Positions 28,513 to 35,978 of a stretch of 64,000 nt of DNA are shown piece by piece. The notes under the pieces are model-generated. The model was not told the DNA's origin. It did not search any database and saw nothing but the letters and a program-made list of their open reading frames with translations. The position numbers and the translations under genes are program-made. Position 1 is the first letter of the stretch. The number at the start of each line of letters is the position of its first letter. The DNA comes from Aliiruegeria sabulilitoris (GTDB lineage: Bacteria; Pseudomonadota; Alphaproteobacteria; Rhodobacterales; Rhodobacteraceae), in NCBI RefSeq assembly GCF_001558155.1, contig NZ_LOAS01000008.1, forward strand, positions 1 through 64,000, in the 5' to 3' direction.

Positions 28513-29406
28513 TCACAACGCCCTGCCCTGGGTGGCCAAACGCACTTCCCGGTGGCGCATCTCTGGGCCCGCGCCACGGATTTCCACCGGTGCAGAGGCG
28601 TTTTTGCCCATGCGTTCAAGCTCCAGATGCAGCACCGCATCGCCGACCGTGTCCGTTTCGTCCCATCCCGCCGCCATCGTCTCGGCAATCACCCGGGCCA
28701 TCTTCGTCCAGTCATCGGGAACGAATTGCAGCATGCGCCTTTGCAGGTTGTTCAGCCCGGTTTTCGGGTCGGCTTGCCGTCCGGCACGGATGGCAAAGGC
28801 ATGTTCCATTTCGGCAGAAACCGCACTGTTCTTTGGGAGAATGGCATTCCCCGAATAGGCGTGCCAAAGGACGCGCAAGGCAGCGGCCCGTTCTGAGCCA
28901 AGCGGTGAAGCCTCCCGGATAGGCGGGAAATCCTCTTTCTTCAGGCAGCCGAGAGGCACGAACTTCGCCGTTTCGATCATCAATGTGAAGATCCGATCCG
29001 CCGGCACGCCCAAGATCTCCAGAAAGGTCACCAGGAAGAGAAGCATCGCCTGATCGGACGCGCTCCGATCTCCCCAGATTTCGATGCGCTCGGCGCTGCG
29101 TAGAACCTGCGAAAAATCGGGCGGCTCGACTTCGGCCAGGGACGGATCGTGCATCATTTCCTGCAACGAGGGTGTGGAAAGGTTGCTGAAAGGGTCCAAA
29201 ACCAATTCGGCAAAGACCGTGCCATACATCCCCGGCATGTCCGCGTAATAGGTGCCACGGGCTCGCCGAAACGCTGCCATGTCATCCAGCGGTGGAAGCG
29301 GGCCGACCGTGAAATCTTCGAAACAGCCCCAGATATCGGCCTCGGGTTCCAATTCGCGGAGCGTGTTGACCGCCGTCACATTGCCCACGAGGATAACGCG
29401 TTTCAC
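28513..29406 (-). CDS. DUF1835-like hypothetical protein
   Basis: This 297-residue soluble protein opens RVILVGNVTAVNTLRELEPE and WGCFEDFTVGPLP, the pattern of DUF1835 (GD-x-D... EDLSxGPLP). IEIWGDRSASDQAMLLFLVT fits the same fold. The C-terminal third is helical and ends without known motifs. I start at GTG 29406 (GGGGGA at 8 nt); the longer ATG reading to 29520 has no conservation signal and would collide with the divergent ABC-F gene. Members have no firm function; nucleic-acid or signalling roles are only speculation. Confidence 0.65.
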   Translation of the reverse strand: MKRVILVGNVTAVNTLRELEPEADIWGCFEDFTVGPLPPLDDMAAFRRARGTYYADMPGMYGTVFAELVLDPFSNLSTPSLQEMMHDPSLAEVEPPDFSQVLRSAERIEIWGDRSASDQAMLLFLVTFLEILGVPADRIFTLMIETAKFVPLGCLKKEDFPPIREASPLGSERAAALRVLWHAYSGNAILPKNSAVSAEMEHAFAIRAGRQADPKTGLNNLQRRMLQFVPDDWTKMARVIAETMAAGWDETDTVGDAVLHLELERMGKNASAPVEIRGAGPEMRHREVRLATQGRAL

Positions 29407-29518
29407 TTCCTGCTTCCCCCAGTAGCCTTCGACGGCAGCCTGCCGATGACCGGGTCCAACCGCAAGCCTTCGGTCGCAAGCGATTGACAGTTCCGGAGGG
29501 CTGAGGCAGAGGCTGGCC

Positions 29519-31360
29519 ATGCTCAGGCTTTCCGATATTTCCTATTCCGTCGAAGGGCGTCCGCTGATCGAGCACGCCTCCGCCGTCATCCCGACCGGTC
29601 ACAAGGTTGGCCTCGTGGGGCGCAACGGGACGGGCAAGACCACGCTGTTCCGCCTCATCCGGGGCGAGTTGACGCTTGAGACCGGCTCCATCGAGCTGCC
29701 GCGCGGGGCGCGGATCGGTGGCGTGGCGCAGGAAGCGCCGGGCAACGAGGTTTCCCTGCTCGACACGGTGATGGCCGCCGACACGGAGCGCGCGGCGCTT
29801 CTGGCGGAAGCGGAGGTTGCGACTGATCCCGGCCGCATCGCCGAGGTGCAGACCCGGCTTTCCGATATCGACGCATGGTCGGCGGAGGCGCGGGCTTCGG
29901 CGATCCTGCGCGGGCTTGGTTTCGAGACCGAGAAGCACGTCATGCCCTGCTCGGCCTTTTCGGGCGGTTGGCGGATGCGCGTGGCACTGGCCGCGGTGCT
30001 CTTTGCCCAGCCGGACCTGCTGCTGCTTGACGAGCCGACCAACTATCTGGACCTCGAAGGCGCGCTCTGGCTGGAAAATTACCTCACGCGCTATCCGCAT
30101 ACCGTGATCATCGTCAGCCACGACCGGGCGCTGCTGAACCGCTCGGTAGGGGCGATCCTGCATCTCGAAGACCGCAAGCTGACGCTTTATCAGGGGCCTT
30201 ACGACACCTTCGCCGAGACGCGCGCGGCGCGGATCGCCGCCGCCGAGAGCGAGCGCAAGCGGCAGGAGGCGCGGCGCGCGCATCTGCAGAGCTATGTCGA
30301 CCGGTTCCGCTACAAGGCGGACAAGGCCCGGCAGGCGCAGTCGCGGCTGAAGGCGATTGCCCGGCTGAAACCCATCGCCACGCCGCAGGAGGCCGCCCTG
30401 CGCCGCTTCACCTTCCCCGAACCGGAGGAACTCAGCCCACCAATCATTGCCACTGAGGGCGCCGCCATCGGTTATGGCGAAACCACGATCCTGAGCCGGC
30501 TCAGCCTGAGGATCGACCAGGACGACCGCATCGCGCTTCTGGGCAAGAATGGCGAGGGCAAGTCGACGCTGTCCAAATTCCTCGCCGGTCGGCTGGAGGC
30601 ACAGAAGGGTAGGATCAACCGCGCGGGCAAGCTGCGGGTGGGCTATTTCGCCCAGCATCAGGTGGACGAGCTCTACCTCGACGAGACCCCGCTGGAGCAT
30701 CTGAAACGGCTGCGCCCCGAGGAGACGCCAGCCAAGCTGCGCTCCCGGCTCGGCGGCTTCGGCATCGGCGCCGAACAGGCCGACACGGTGGTCGAGAAGC
30801 TTTCGGGCGGACAGAAGGCGCGGCTGTCGCTGATGCTGGCCACGCTCGATGCGCCGCACCTGCTCATCCTCGACGAGCCGACCAACCACCTCGATATCGA
30901 GAGTCGCGAGGCGCTGGTGGAGGCACTGACCGCCTATACCGGCGCGGTGATCCTTGTTAGCCACGACCTGCACCTGCTCACCCACGTGGCCGACCGGCTC
31001 TGGCTGGTCTCAGACGGGCGTGTGCTGCCTTATGACGAGGATCTCGACGCCTATCGGAAGATGCTGCTGGACAAGGACAAGCCGGAGCGGAGCAAGGCGG
31101 CGGCCAAACCCGAGCGCGTCAGCCAGTCGGTCATTCAGGAGTTGAGATCCGACGTCAGGAAGTGCGAGCAACGAATGGAAAAGCTTGAGGAAATGCGCTC
31201 AACCCTTTCTGAACGCCTCGCCGACCCGGCAGTCTATGACGCGGCGAACAAGGACAAGTTGGACCTCTGGCAGGCGAAATTCGCCGAGGTAGAGGACGCC
31301 CTGGAGCGAGCCGAAACCCTCTGGATGGACGCCGTGGAGCGGCTGGAATCGGCAAGCTGA
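29519..31360 (+). CDS. ABC-F family ATPase (ribosome-associated type)
   Basis: This 613-residue protein has two ABC domains and no membrane part. Walker A sequences are GRNGTGKTT (34-42) and GKNGEGKST, signatures FSGGWRMRVALA and LSGGQKARLSLML, Walker B LLLLDEPTNYLDLEG and LLILDEPTNHLDIES. The linker between domains (FRYKADKARQAQSRLKAIAR) is the P-site tRNA interaction motif, and the C-terminus is a coiled coil. The architecture resembles YheS/Uup. Such proteins act on stalled ribosomes. It is divergent from the DUF1835-like gene. Confidence 0.92.
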   Translation: MLRLSDISYSVEGRPLIEHASAVIPTGHKVGLVGRNGTGKTTLFRLIRGELTLETGSIELPRGARIGGVAQEAPGNEVSLLDTVMAADTERAALLAEAEVATDPGRIAEVQTRLSDIDAWSAEARASAILRGLGFETEKHVMPCSAFSGGWRMRVALAAVLFAQPDLLLLDEPTNYLDLEGALWLENYLTRYPHTVIIVSHDRALLNRSVGAILHLEDRKLTLYQGPYDTFAETRAARIAAAESERKRQEARRAHLQSYVDRFRYKADKARQAQSRLKAIARLKPIATPQEAALRRFTFPEPEELSPPIIATEGAAIGYGETTILSRLSLRIDQDDRIALLGKNGEGKSTLSKFLAGRLEAQKGRINRAGKLRVGYFAQHQVDELYLDETPLEHLKRLRPEETPAKLRSRLGGFGIGAEQADTVVEKLSGGQKARLSLMLATLDAPHLLILDEPTNHLDIESREALVEALTAYTGAVILVSHDLHLLTHVADRLWLVSDGRVLPYDEDLDAYRKMLLDKDKPERSKAAAKPERVSQSVIQELRSDVRKCEQRMEKLEEMRSTLSERLADPAVYDAANKDKLDLWQAKFAEVEDALERAETLWMDAVERLESAS

Positions 31361-31390
31361 GGCCGGCGCAGTCCCAACCGCCCGTTCCGT

Positions 31391-31858
31391 TCAGCGGCCA
31401 GCCGATTCCATGAAGATCTTCTTGACCGTCGCTTCGAAGCCCTTGCGGATCACCAACTGCTTGATCATGCTACTGGTCACGTTCTTGGCAATCCCGCCGC
31501 CTGCCATCGAGATGCCGGGCGCGAAGTAGACGGCATAGATCCCGTCGAGCACCAGACCTGACATGAAATTGACGAACATCTGATCGGCGACTTGTTTGAA
31601 GCCGGGATCGCGCGTCAGGATCTCCGAGCTGTATTTCGCCGTCTGGGCGACCGAATTGACCGCCGTGCCTTTGACCGAGACTGGCGAGACGAAACAGGCG
31701 ATCGCTTCGCCCCAGCTGACCTTGCCATCCATGTCACCGTCTCGATCCTCGTAAAAGGCGACAACGGTCACGACCTTGTTATTGAGAAACCCGACGGCGC
31801 CGAATGCGGTGGTGGGGGAGTCCTTGACGAGGACCCAATCAATTTTCTGCTGAGCCAT
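31391..31858 (-). CDS. Hypothetical protein with a canonical EF-hand loop
   Basis: This 155-residue protein has no family I recognise. Residues 40-51 (DGDMDGKVSWGE) match the 12-residue calcium-binding loop D-x-D-x-D-G-x-[IV]-x-x-x-E exactly. It has two weakly hydrophobic segments (SGLVLDGIYAVYF and around PGISMAGGGIA), an NVTSSMIKQLVIRK stretch, but no signal peptide. It stands alone between convergent and divergent neighbours. Confidence 0.6.
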   Translation of the reverse strand: MAQQKIDWVLVKDSPTTAFGAVGFLNNKVVTVVAFYEDRDGDMDGKVSWGEAIACFVSPVSVKGTAVNSVAQTAKYSSEILTRDPGFKQVADQMFVNFMSGLVLDGIYAVYFAPGISMAGGGIAKNVTSSMIKQLVIRKGFEATVKKIFMESAGR

Positions 31859-32106
31859 TCCCTAGCCACTCCGAAAATCATACCCCCGGATGGCCCTGGC
31901 CGTCCGGGCCGGTATTGCATTTCTGAAAACGCCCCACCCCGGTTGCGGCGCGGGGTACAGACAGTGTCGGGCGAGTCGGGCGGCTTGAATAGATGACCAA
32001 GCGACGCCATTGCGCGATTTTTCGGCACGCCAGTCCGAGCCTTGTGGCGATCCCCGGCGGGGCAAGGTAATGACAGGGGCATGCGATTGCGGAACGATTG
32101 GCAGAT
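31859..32106. other. Intergenic region between the EF-hand gene and marC
   Basis: This is 248 nt between divergent genes. No gene or distinct regulatory structure is supported. Confidence 0.3.
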
Positions 32107-32739
32107 ATGGACCTGACCTTCTACATCAGCGCCTTCGTGGCGCTTTTCGTCATCATCGACCCGATCGGCCTTGCGCCGCTCTTCCTGGCGATGACGCATG
32201 GAACCAAGAAGGCGGAGCGCCGCGCCATCGGGCGGCGGGCGATTCTGTTGGCCTTTTTCCTGCTGATGCTGTTCGGCCTGTTGGGCGACGCGGTGCTGGG
32301 CTTCATCGGCATCTCCATTCCGGCCTTCCGCATCGCGGGCGGGATCCTGCTGTTCCTGACGGCACTGGACATGCTGTTCGAGCGGCGCACGAAACGGCGC
32401 GATCACACCGCGGAAGAGGAGGAGCGACCGGACCCGTCGGTCTTTCCGCTCGCCATCCCGCTGCTGGCGGGCCCCGGCGCGATCACGACGATGATCCTGC
32501 TCGTCGGGCAGGCCGGAAGCCCGGTCGAGGCGGCCGGGGTTTTCGTGGTCATGGCGCTGGTGCTGGCGGTTGTGGCACTGATGTTCCGCAGCGCTGGCCT
32601 GCTCGAACGCGCACTCGGGCGCACCGGGACGGTGGTCGCCACGCGGCTCCTGGGCATGTTGCTGGCCGCGCTTTCGGTGCAGTTCGTTCTGGACGGGCTG
32701 CGCGGCGCGGGAATGATTGCCACCACGGTGGCAGGCTAG
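32107..32739 (+). CDS. MarC family (UPF0056) inner-membrane protein
   Basis: This 210-residue six-helix membrane protein begins MDLTFYISAFVALFVIIDPI, which with DPIGLAPLFLA is the MarC hallmark, followed by IPLLAGPGAITTMILLV in the second repeat. Despite the name, the family has no proven role in antibiotic resistance. ATG 32107 is preferred to the upstream TTG. A polar loop RRTKRRDHTAEEEERPDP separates the halves. Confidence 0.9.
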   Translation: MDLTFYISAFVALFVIIDPIGLAPLFLAMTHGTKKAERRAIGRRAILLAFFLLMLFGLLGDAVLGFIGISIPAFRIAGGILLFLTALDMLFERRTKRRDHTAEEEERPDPSVFPLAIPLLAGPGAITTMILLVGQAGSPVEAAGVFVVMALVLAVVALMFRSAGLLERALGRTGTVVATRLLGMLLAALSVQFVLDGLRGAGMIATTVAG

Positions 32740-32809
32740 CGAAAACGGCGCCGAGCCCCTACATGGCAGGGACAGACCCGCGTTGCGGGTGCTCGAACAG
32801 GACTCGCGC

Positions 32810-33391
32810 ATGACCTCTGACCAGACCGCCTCGCTGATCTATCTTCTGCTCCTGGGCACCTTGGTGGGTAGCTATGTGCTCGTCGCCAGCCGCCGCAATC
32901 TCGGTCGCAGCCTGCGCCATGGCGCGCTCTGGGGGCTGATCTTCCTCGGCGTGATCGTGGGATACGGGCTGTGGGAGGACGTGCGCAGCACTGTCATTCC
33001 GCGCCAGTCGGTGCTGAGCGAACGGGGACAGATCGAGGTGCCGCTGGCGCGCGACGGCCACTACCATATGGTGCTCGACATCAATGGTGTGCCGGTGCAG
33101 TTCGTGGTCGATACCGGCGCCTCCGACATCGTGTTGACACAGGCAGATGCGCGGCGCGCCGGGATCAAGCTCGACGGGCTGCCGTTTCTGGGCACCGCCA
33201 ACACGGCAAATGGCACCGTGCTCACGGCACGGGTGCGGCTGGACGAGGTGGACCTGAACGGGATCGTCGACATGCGCGTGCCGGCGCTGGTCAATGGCGG
33301 CGAGATGAACGGCTCGCTGCTTGGCATGGCCTATCTCAATCGTTTCTCGGAAGTCAGCTTCGGCAATGGGAAAATGGTGTTGACGCGATAG
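32810..33391 (+). CDS. Membrane-anchored retropepsin-like aspartic protease (TIGR02281)
   Basis: This 193-residue protein has two N-terminal membrane helices (about 7-25 and 38-55) followed by a single retropepsin fold. The catalytic motif is VVDTGAS with Asp101; LLGMAYLNRFSEVSF is the typical C-terminal psi-loop motif. Such proteases act as homodimers, probably on the periplasmic side. ATG 32810 gives the family start TSDQTASLIYLLLL; an ORF extension to 32717 overlaps marC and is not supported. It is likely co-transcribed with marC (70 nt). Confidence 0.85.
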   Translation: MTSDQTASLIYLLLLGTLVGSYVLVASRRNLGRSLRHGALWGLIFLGVIVGYGLWEDVRSTVIPRQSVLSERGQIEVPLARDGHYHMVLDINGVPVQFVVDTGASDIVLTQADARRAGIKLDGLPFLGTANTANGTVLTARVRLDEVDLNGIVDMRVPALVNGGEMNGSLLGMAYLNRFSEVSFGNGKMVLTR

Positions 33392-33441
33392 GCGCAGATC
33401 AGCCCCGGCAGTCTGCTCCGAGGAGGCCAAAGTGTTCGAAT

Positions 33442-33505
33442 GGGGGGCGTTGCCCCCCGCGCTCTGTCGAGCGCTCCCCCCAGGATATTTCGGAACAGAT
33501 GATGA
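33442..33505 (+). repeat. Palindromic repeat family 1, copy C
   Basis: GGGGGGC-gtt-GCCCCCC, GCGCTC-tgtc-GAGCGC, CCCCCC, AGGATATTT and ACAGATGATG occur in the same order and spacing as copy B. It lies between the aspartic protease and metY genes. Confidence 0.85.
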
Positions 33506-33530
33506 AAGGGGCACCGGTTTCATCCTTCCC

Positions 33531-33585
33531 CAAATACCCTCGCCGGAGGCACAATCCGCAGGATCGTTCGCACGCGCGCCCGGAT
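33531..33585 (-). repeat. Repeat family 2, copy A
   Basis: On the minus strand this reads GCGTGCGAACGATCCTGCGG, then ATTGTGCCTCCGGCGAGG, GTATTTGGGGAAGGATGAA. The core AACGATCC-t-CGGAT-GTGCCTCCGGCG is shared with the copy at 41298. GATCC/GGAT gives a small hairpin. Confidence 0.7.
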
Positions 33586-33633
33586 GGCTGAACCGGTGGA
33601 GCAGTATCGGCAGCGGAACAAAATCACAAAACA

Positions 33634-33652
33634 TTCAATATCATGCATTGAA
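33634..33652. promoter_or_regulatory. Perfect dyad upstream of metY, candidate operator
   Basis: TTCAAT-ATCATGC-ATTGAA is a 6+7+6 inverted repeat 100 nt before the metY start, in locally AT-rich sequence. ArsR-type regulators such as SahR control methionine-cycle genes in alphaproteobacteria, so a methionine-linked repressor site is plausible. No regulator gene is adjacent. Confidence 0.45.
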
Positions 33653-33751
33653 ATTCTCGCCGGGCAGGCGCGCGCGAAACCATTGTGCCCGCCCTGCCCT
33701 TCGCCTAGGCTCCGCGCCGGACAGAACGCGCGACCCCAAAGGGAGGACCCC

Positions 33752-35044
33752 ATGAGCGAAGCCCGCAAACTCGGATTCGACACATTGCAGATTCACGCCG
33801 GCGCCCATCCGGACCCAGCCACCGGCGCCCGCCAGACGCCGATCTACCAGACCACGGCCTATGTATTCAAAGACGCCGAGCACGCGGCGCGGCTCTTCAA
33901 CCTCGAAGAGGTTGGTTACATCTATTCGCGCCTGACCAACCCGACGGTTTCGGTGCTGGCCGAGCGGATCGTGACGCTGGAAGGTGGCGCGGGCGGGTTC
34001 TGCTGCTCCTCGGGCCATGCCGCGCAGATCATGGCGCTCTTCCCGCTGATGGGGCCGGGCTGCAACGTGGTGGTTTCCACCCGTCTCTACGGTGGCACGA
34101 TCACCCAGTTCAGTCAGACCATCAAGCGTTTCGGCTGGTCGGCGAAATTCGTCGACATGGATGACGTGGAGGCCGTGAAGGCGGCCATCGACGAGAATAC
34201 CCGCGCGGTTTTCTGCGAAAGCATCGCCAATCCGGGCGGTTACATCACCGACATTCCGGCCATGGCCGCAGTGGCCGACGAAGCGGGTGTGCCGCTCATC
34301 GTCGACAACACCTCTGCCACACCCTATCTGTGCAACCCGATCGCGCTCGGTGCGACGCTGGTTGTGCATTCGACCACCAAGTACCTGACCGGCAACGGCA
34401 CGGTGACCGGTGGCTGCGTGGTGGATTCGGGCAAGTTCGACTGGTCGGCCTCCGACAAGTTCCCCTCGCTCAGCCAGCCGGAGCCCGCCTATCACGGCCT
34501 GACCTTCCATGCCGCGCTCGGGGCGATGGCCTATACCTTCCACGGAATCGCCGTGGGGCTGAGGGACCTCGGCATGACGATGAACCCGCAAGCGGCGCAC
34601 TACACGCTGATGGGGATCGAGACGCTGAGCCTGCGCATGGAACGCCATGTGGCCAATGCGAAGAAAATCGCCGAATGGCTGGAGCAGGACGATCGTATCG
34701 AGAAGGTCACCTATGCCGGCCTGCCCTCCTCGCCCTATCACGGGCGCATCTCCACGATCTGCCCGAAAGGCGCGGGCGCGCTTTTCACCTTCGCGGTCAA
34801 GGGCGGCTACGAATCCTGCGTCAAGCTGGTGGATTCGCTGGAACTGTTCAGCCACGTCGCCAATCTCGGCGACACCCGCTCGCTGATCATCCATTCCGCC
34901 TCGACGACGCACCGCCAGCTCACCCCGGAGCAACAGGAAGCGGCAGGCGCGGCCCCCAACATGGTGCGGGTCTCCATCGGGATCGAGGATGCTGATGACC
35001 TGATCGCCGACCTGGATCAGGCGCTGGCCAAGGCCACGGCCTGA
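33752..35044 (+). CDS. metY: O-acetylhomoserine sulfhydrylase (MetY)
   Basis: This 430-residue PLP enzyme makes homocysteine from O-acetylhomoserine and sulfide. The PLP-binding Lys210 is in VHSTTKYLTGNGT, with GYIYSRLTNPT and SSGHAAQIMALF earlier. The length of 430, typical of MetY, and the large insert around SDKFPSLSQPEPAYHGLTF distinguish it from MetZ/MetB (about 390-400). GGGAGG precedes ATG 33752. It has its own terminator, and a dyad lies upstream. Confidence 0.93.
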   Translation: MSEARKLGFDTLQIHAGAHPDPATGARQTPIYQTTAYVFKDAEHAARLFNLEEVGYIYSRLTNPTVSVLAERIVTLEGGAGGFCCSSGHAAQIMALFPLMGPGCNVVVSTRLYGGTITQFSQTIKRFGWSAKFVDMDDVEAVKAAIDENTRAVFCESIANPGGYITDIPAMAAVADEAGVPLIVDNTSATPYLCNPIALGATLVVHSTTKYLTGNGTVTGGCVVDSGKFDWSASDKFPSLSQPEPAYHGLTFHAALGAMAYTFHGIAVGLRDLGMTMNPQAAHYTLMGIETLSLRMERHVANAKKIAEWLEQDDRIEKVTYAGLPSSPYHGRISTICPKGAGALFTFAVKGGYESCVKLVDSLELFSHVANLGDTRSLIIHSASTTHRQLTPEQQEAAGAAPNMVRVSIGIEDADDLIADLDQALAKATA

Positions 35045-35072
35045 TCGCAACAGCGGTATGCTGAGTTGACGC

Positions 35073-35104
35073 GCGCCGGACCGTTCCATCGGTCCGGCGC
35101 TTTT
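35073..35104 (+). terminator. metY intrinsic terminator
   Basis: A perfect 11-bp stem GCGCCGGACCG/CGGTCCGGCGC (35073-35083 and 35090-35100) is followed by TTTT. It lies between convergent metY and the SIMPL gene. Confidence 0.85.
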
Positions 35105-35111
35105 CATTTGG

Positions 35112-35813
35112 TTATTGCGCCAGTGCCCAGGTGATCGTCACCACCGCTTCGACATCCAACTCCCCCGCCGCGACCGGCATCCCTTCACGCATCGCGCTGG
35201 CCATCGTCGCCCGCATCGGCCGGGCACTGCCCATGCCGTTTTCCTCGATGGACAGGATCGGGCCAAGCCCAATGCCCGCCGCTTCGGCGAGCAGTTCCGC
35301 CTTGCGGCGTGCATCGGCCACGGCGGCCCGGAGCGCCTCGTCCTCGACCGGCCCCGGCTCCTGCAGATCGAAGCGCAGCCCGCGCAAGGTGTTGGCGCCA
35401 TCGGCCACCGCCATGTCCAGCAACTGGCCGAGCGTACCGAGATCTCGCAGGCGGATCGTGACATCGCTGGCGGCGATAAAGGCCTCGATCTCTCCCTGCC
35501 CGCCATTCGCTTTCGGCTGTGCCCGGCGCGGCACCAGCGAAAGCTGGCCGGTCTGGATGTCACGCGGTGCGATGCCGGCATCCTCCAGCCGCTGGTGAAT
35601 GGCCGCAATCCGTTCGCTCATCTGACGCATCGCCAAGCCGGCCTCGGCATCCTCGGCAACCGCGCCGAGTGTGATCAGCGCCATGTCCGGCACCGCCGCG
35701 ACTCGCCCTTCGCCGGTCACAACGAGTTTACCCGATGCGGCCGTCTCGGCCATCAACGGGGACAGAGGCAGAGCCGTCGCCATCGCGACACACAGGACCT
35801 TGAACATTCTCAT
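35112..35813 (-). CDS. Periplasmic SIMPL-domain (DUF541) protein
   Basis: This 233-residue exported protein has a signal peptide of about 22 residues (MRMFKVLCVAMATALPLSPL, cleavage near MAE). The DUF541/SIMPL fold follows: GEGRVAAVPDMALITLGAVA, then GIAPRDIQTGQLSLVP and RDLGTLGQLLDMAVADGANT. The family (E. coli YggE) is linked to oxidative stress, with no defined activity. ATG 35813 with GGAGA 9 nt upstream is chosen; the longer reading runs into the neighbouring divergent gene. Confidence 0.85.
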   Translation of the reverse strand: MRMFKVLCVAMATALPLSPLMAETAASGKLVVTGEGRVAAVPDMALITLGAVAEDAEAGLAMRQMSERIAAIHQRLEDAGIAPRDIQTGQLSLVPRRAQPKANGGQGEIEAFIAASDVTIRLRDLGTLGQLLDMAVADGANTLRGLRFDLQEPGPVEDEALRAAVADARRKAELLAEAAGIGLGPILSIEENGMGSARPMRATMASAMREGMPVAAGELDVEAVVTITWALAQ

Positions 35814-35978
35814 TGAAACAGTTCTCCGCATTTTGATTTCATCATCCCTTCTGAGACGCGGCTCGCAACGGCTTCCTTGGTCCAAATCTGTTTCTTTGAG
35901 CGATTTCCTGCTATAAGTACGGACCAGACAGAACGACGGCTTGCGCCGACGCCCCGACAGCTTCCAAGTACAGGCGCT

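Larger units (their letters stand above)
33392..33751. other. metY upstream region with two repeats and a dyad
   Basis: This 360-nt gap contains copy C of repeat family 1, a family-2 repeat, and a perfect TTCAAT-N7-ATTGAA dyad, all listed separately. No SAM-II-type riboswitch consensus was recognised. Confidence 0.5.

Noticed and set aside
29282-30985. 567-codon minus-strand open frame opposite the ABC-F gene
   Set aside because: Both ABC domains lie on the plus strand; the reverse frame has no family signature.
33392-33751. SAM-type riboswitch before metY
   Set aside because: No SAM-I, SAM-II or SAM/SAH consensus was recognisable; a covariance-model scan would be needed to exclude a divergent one.
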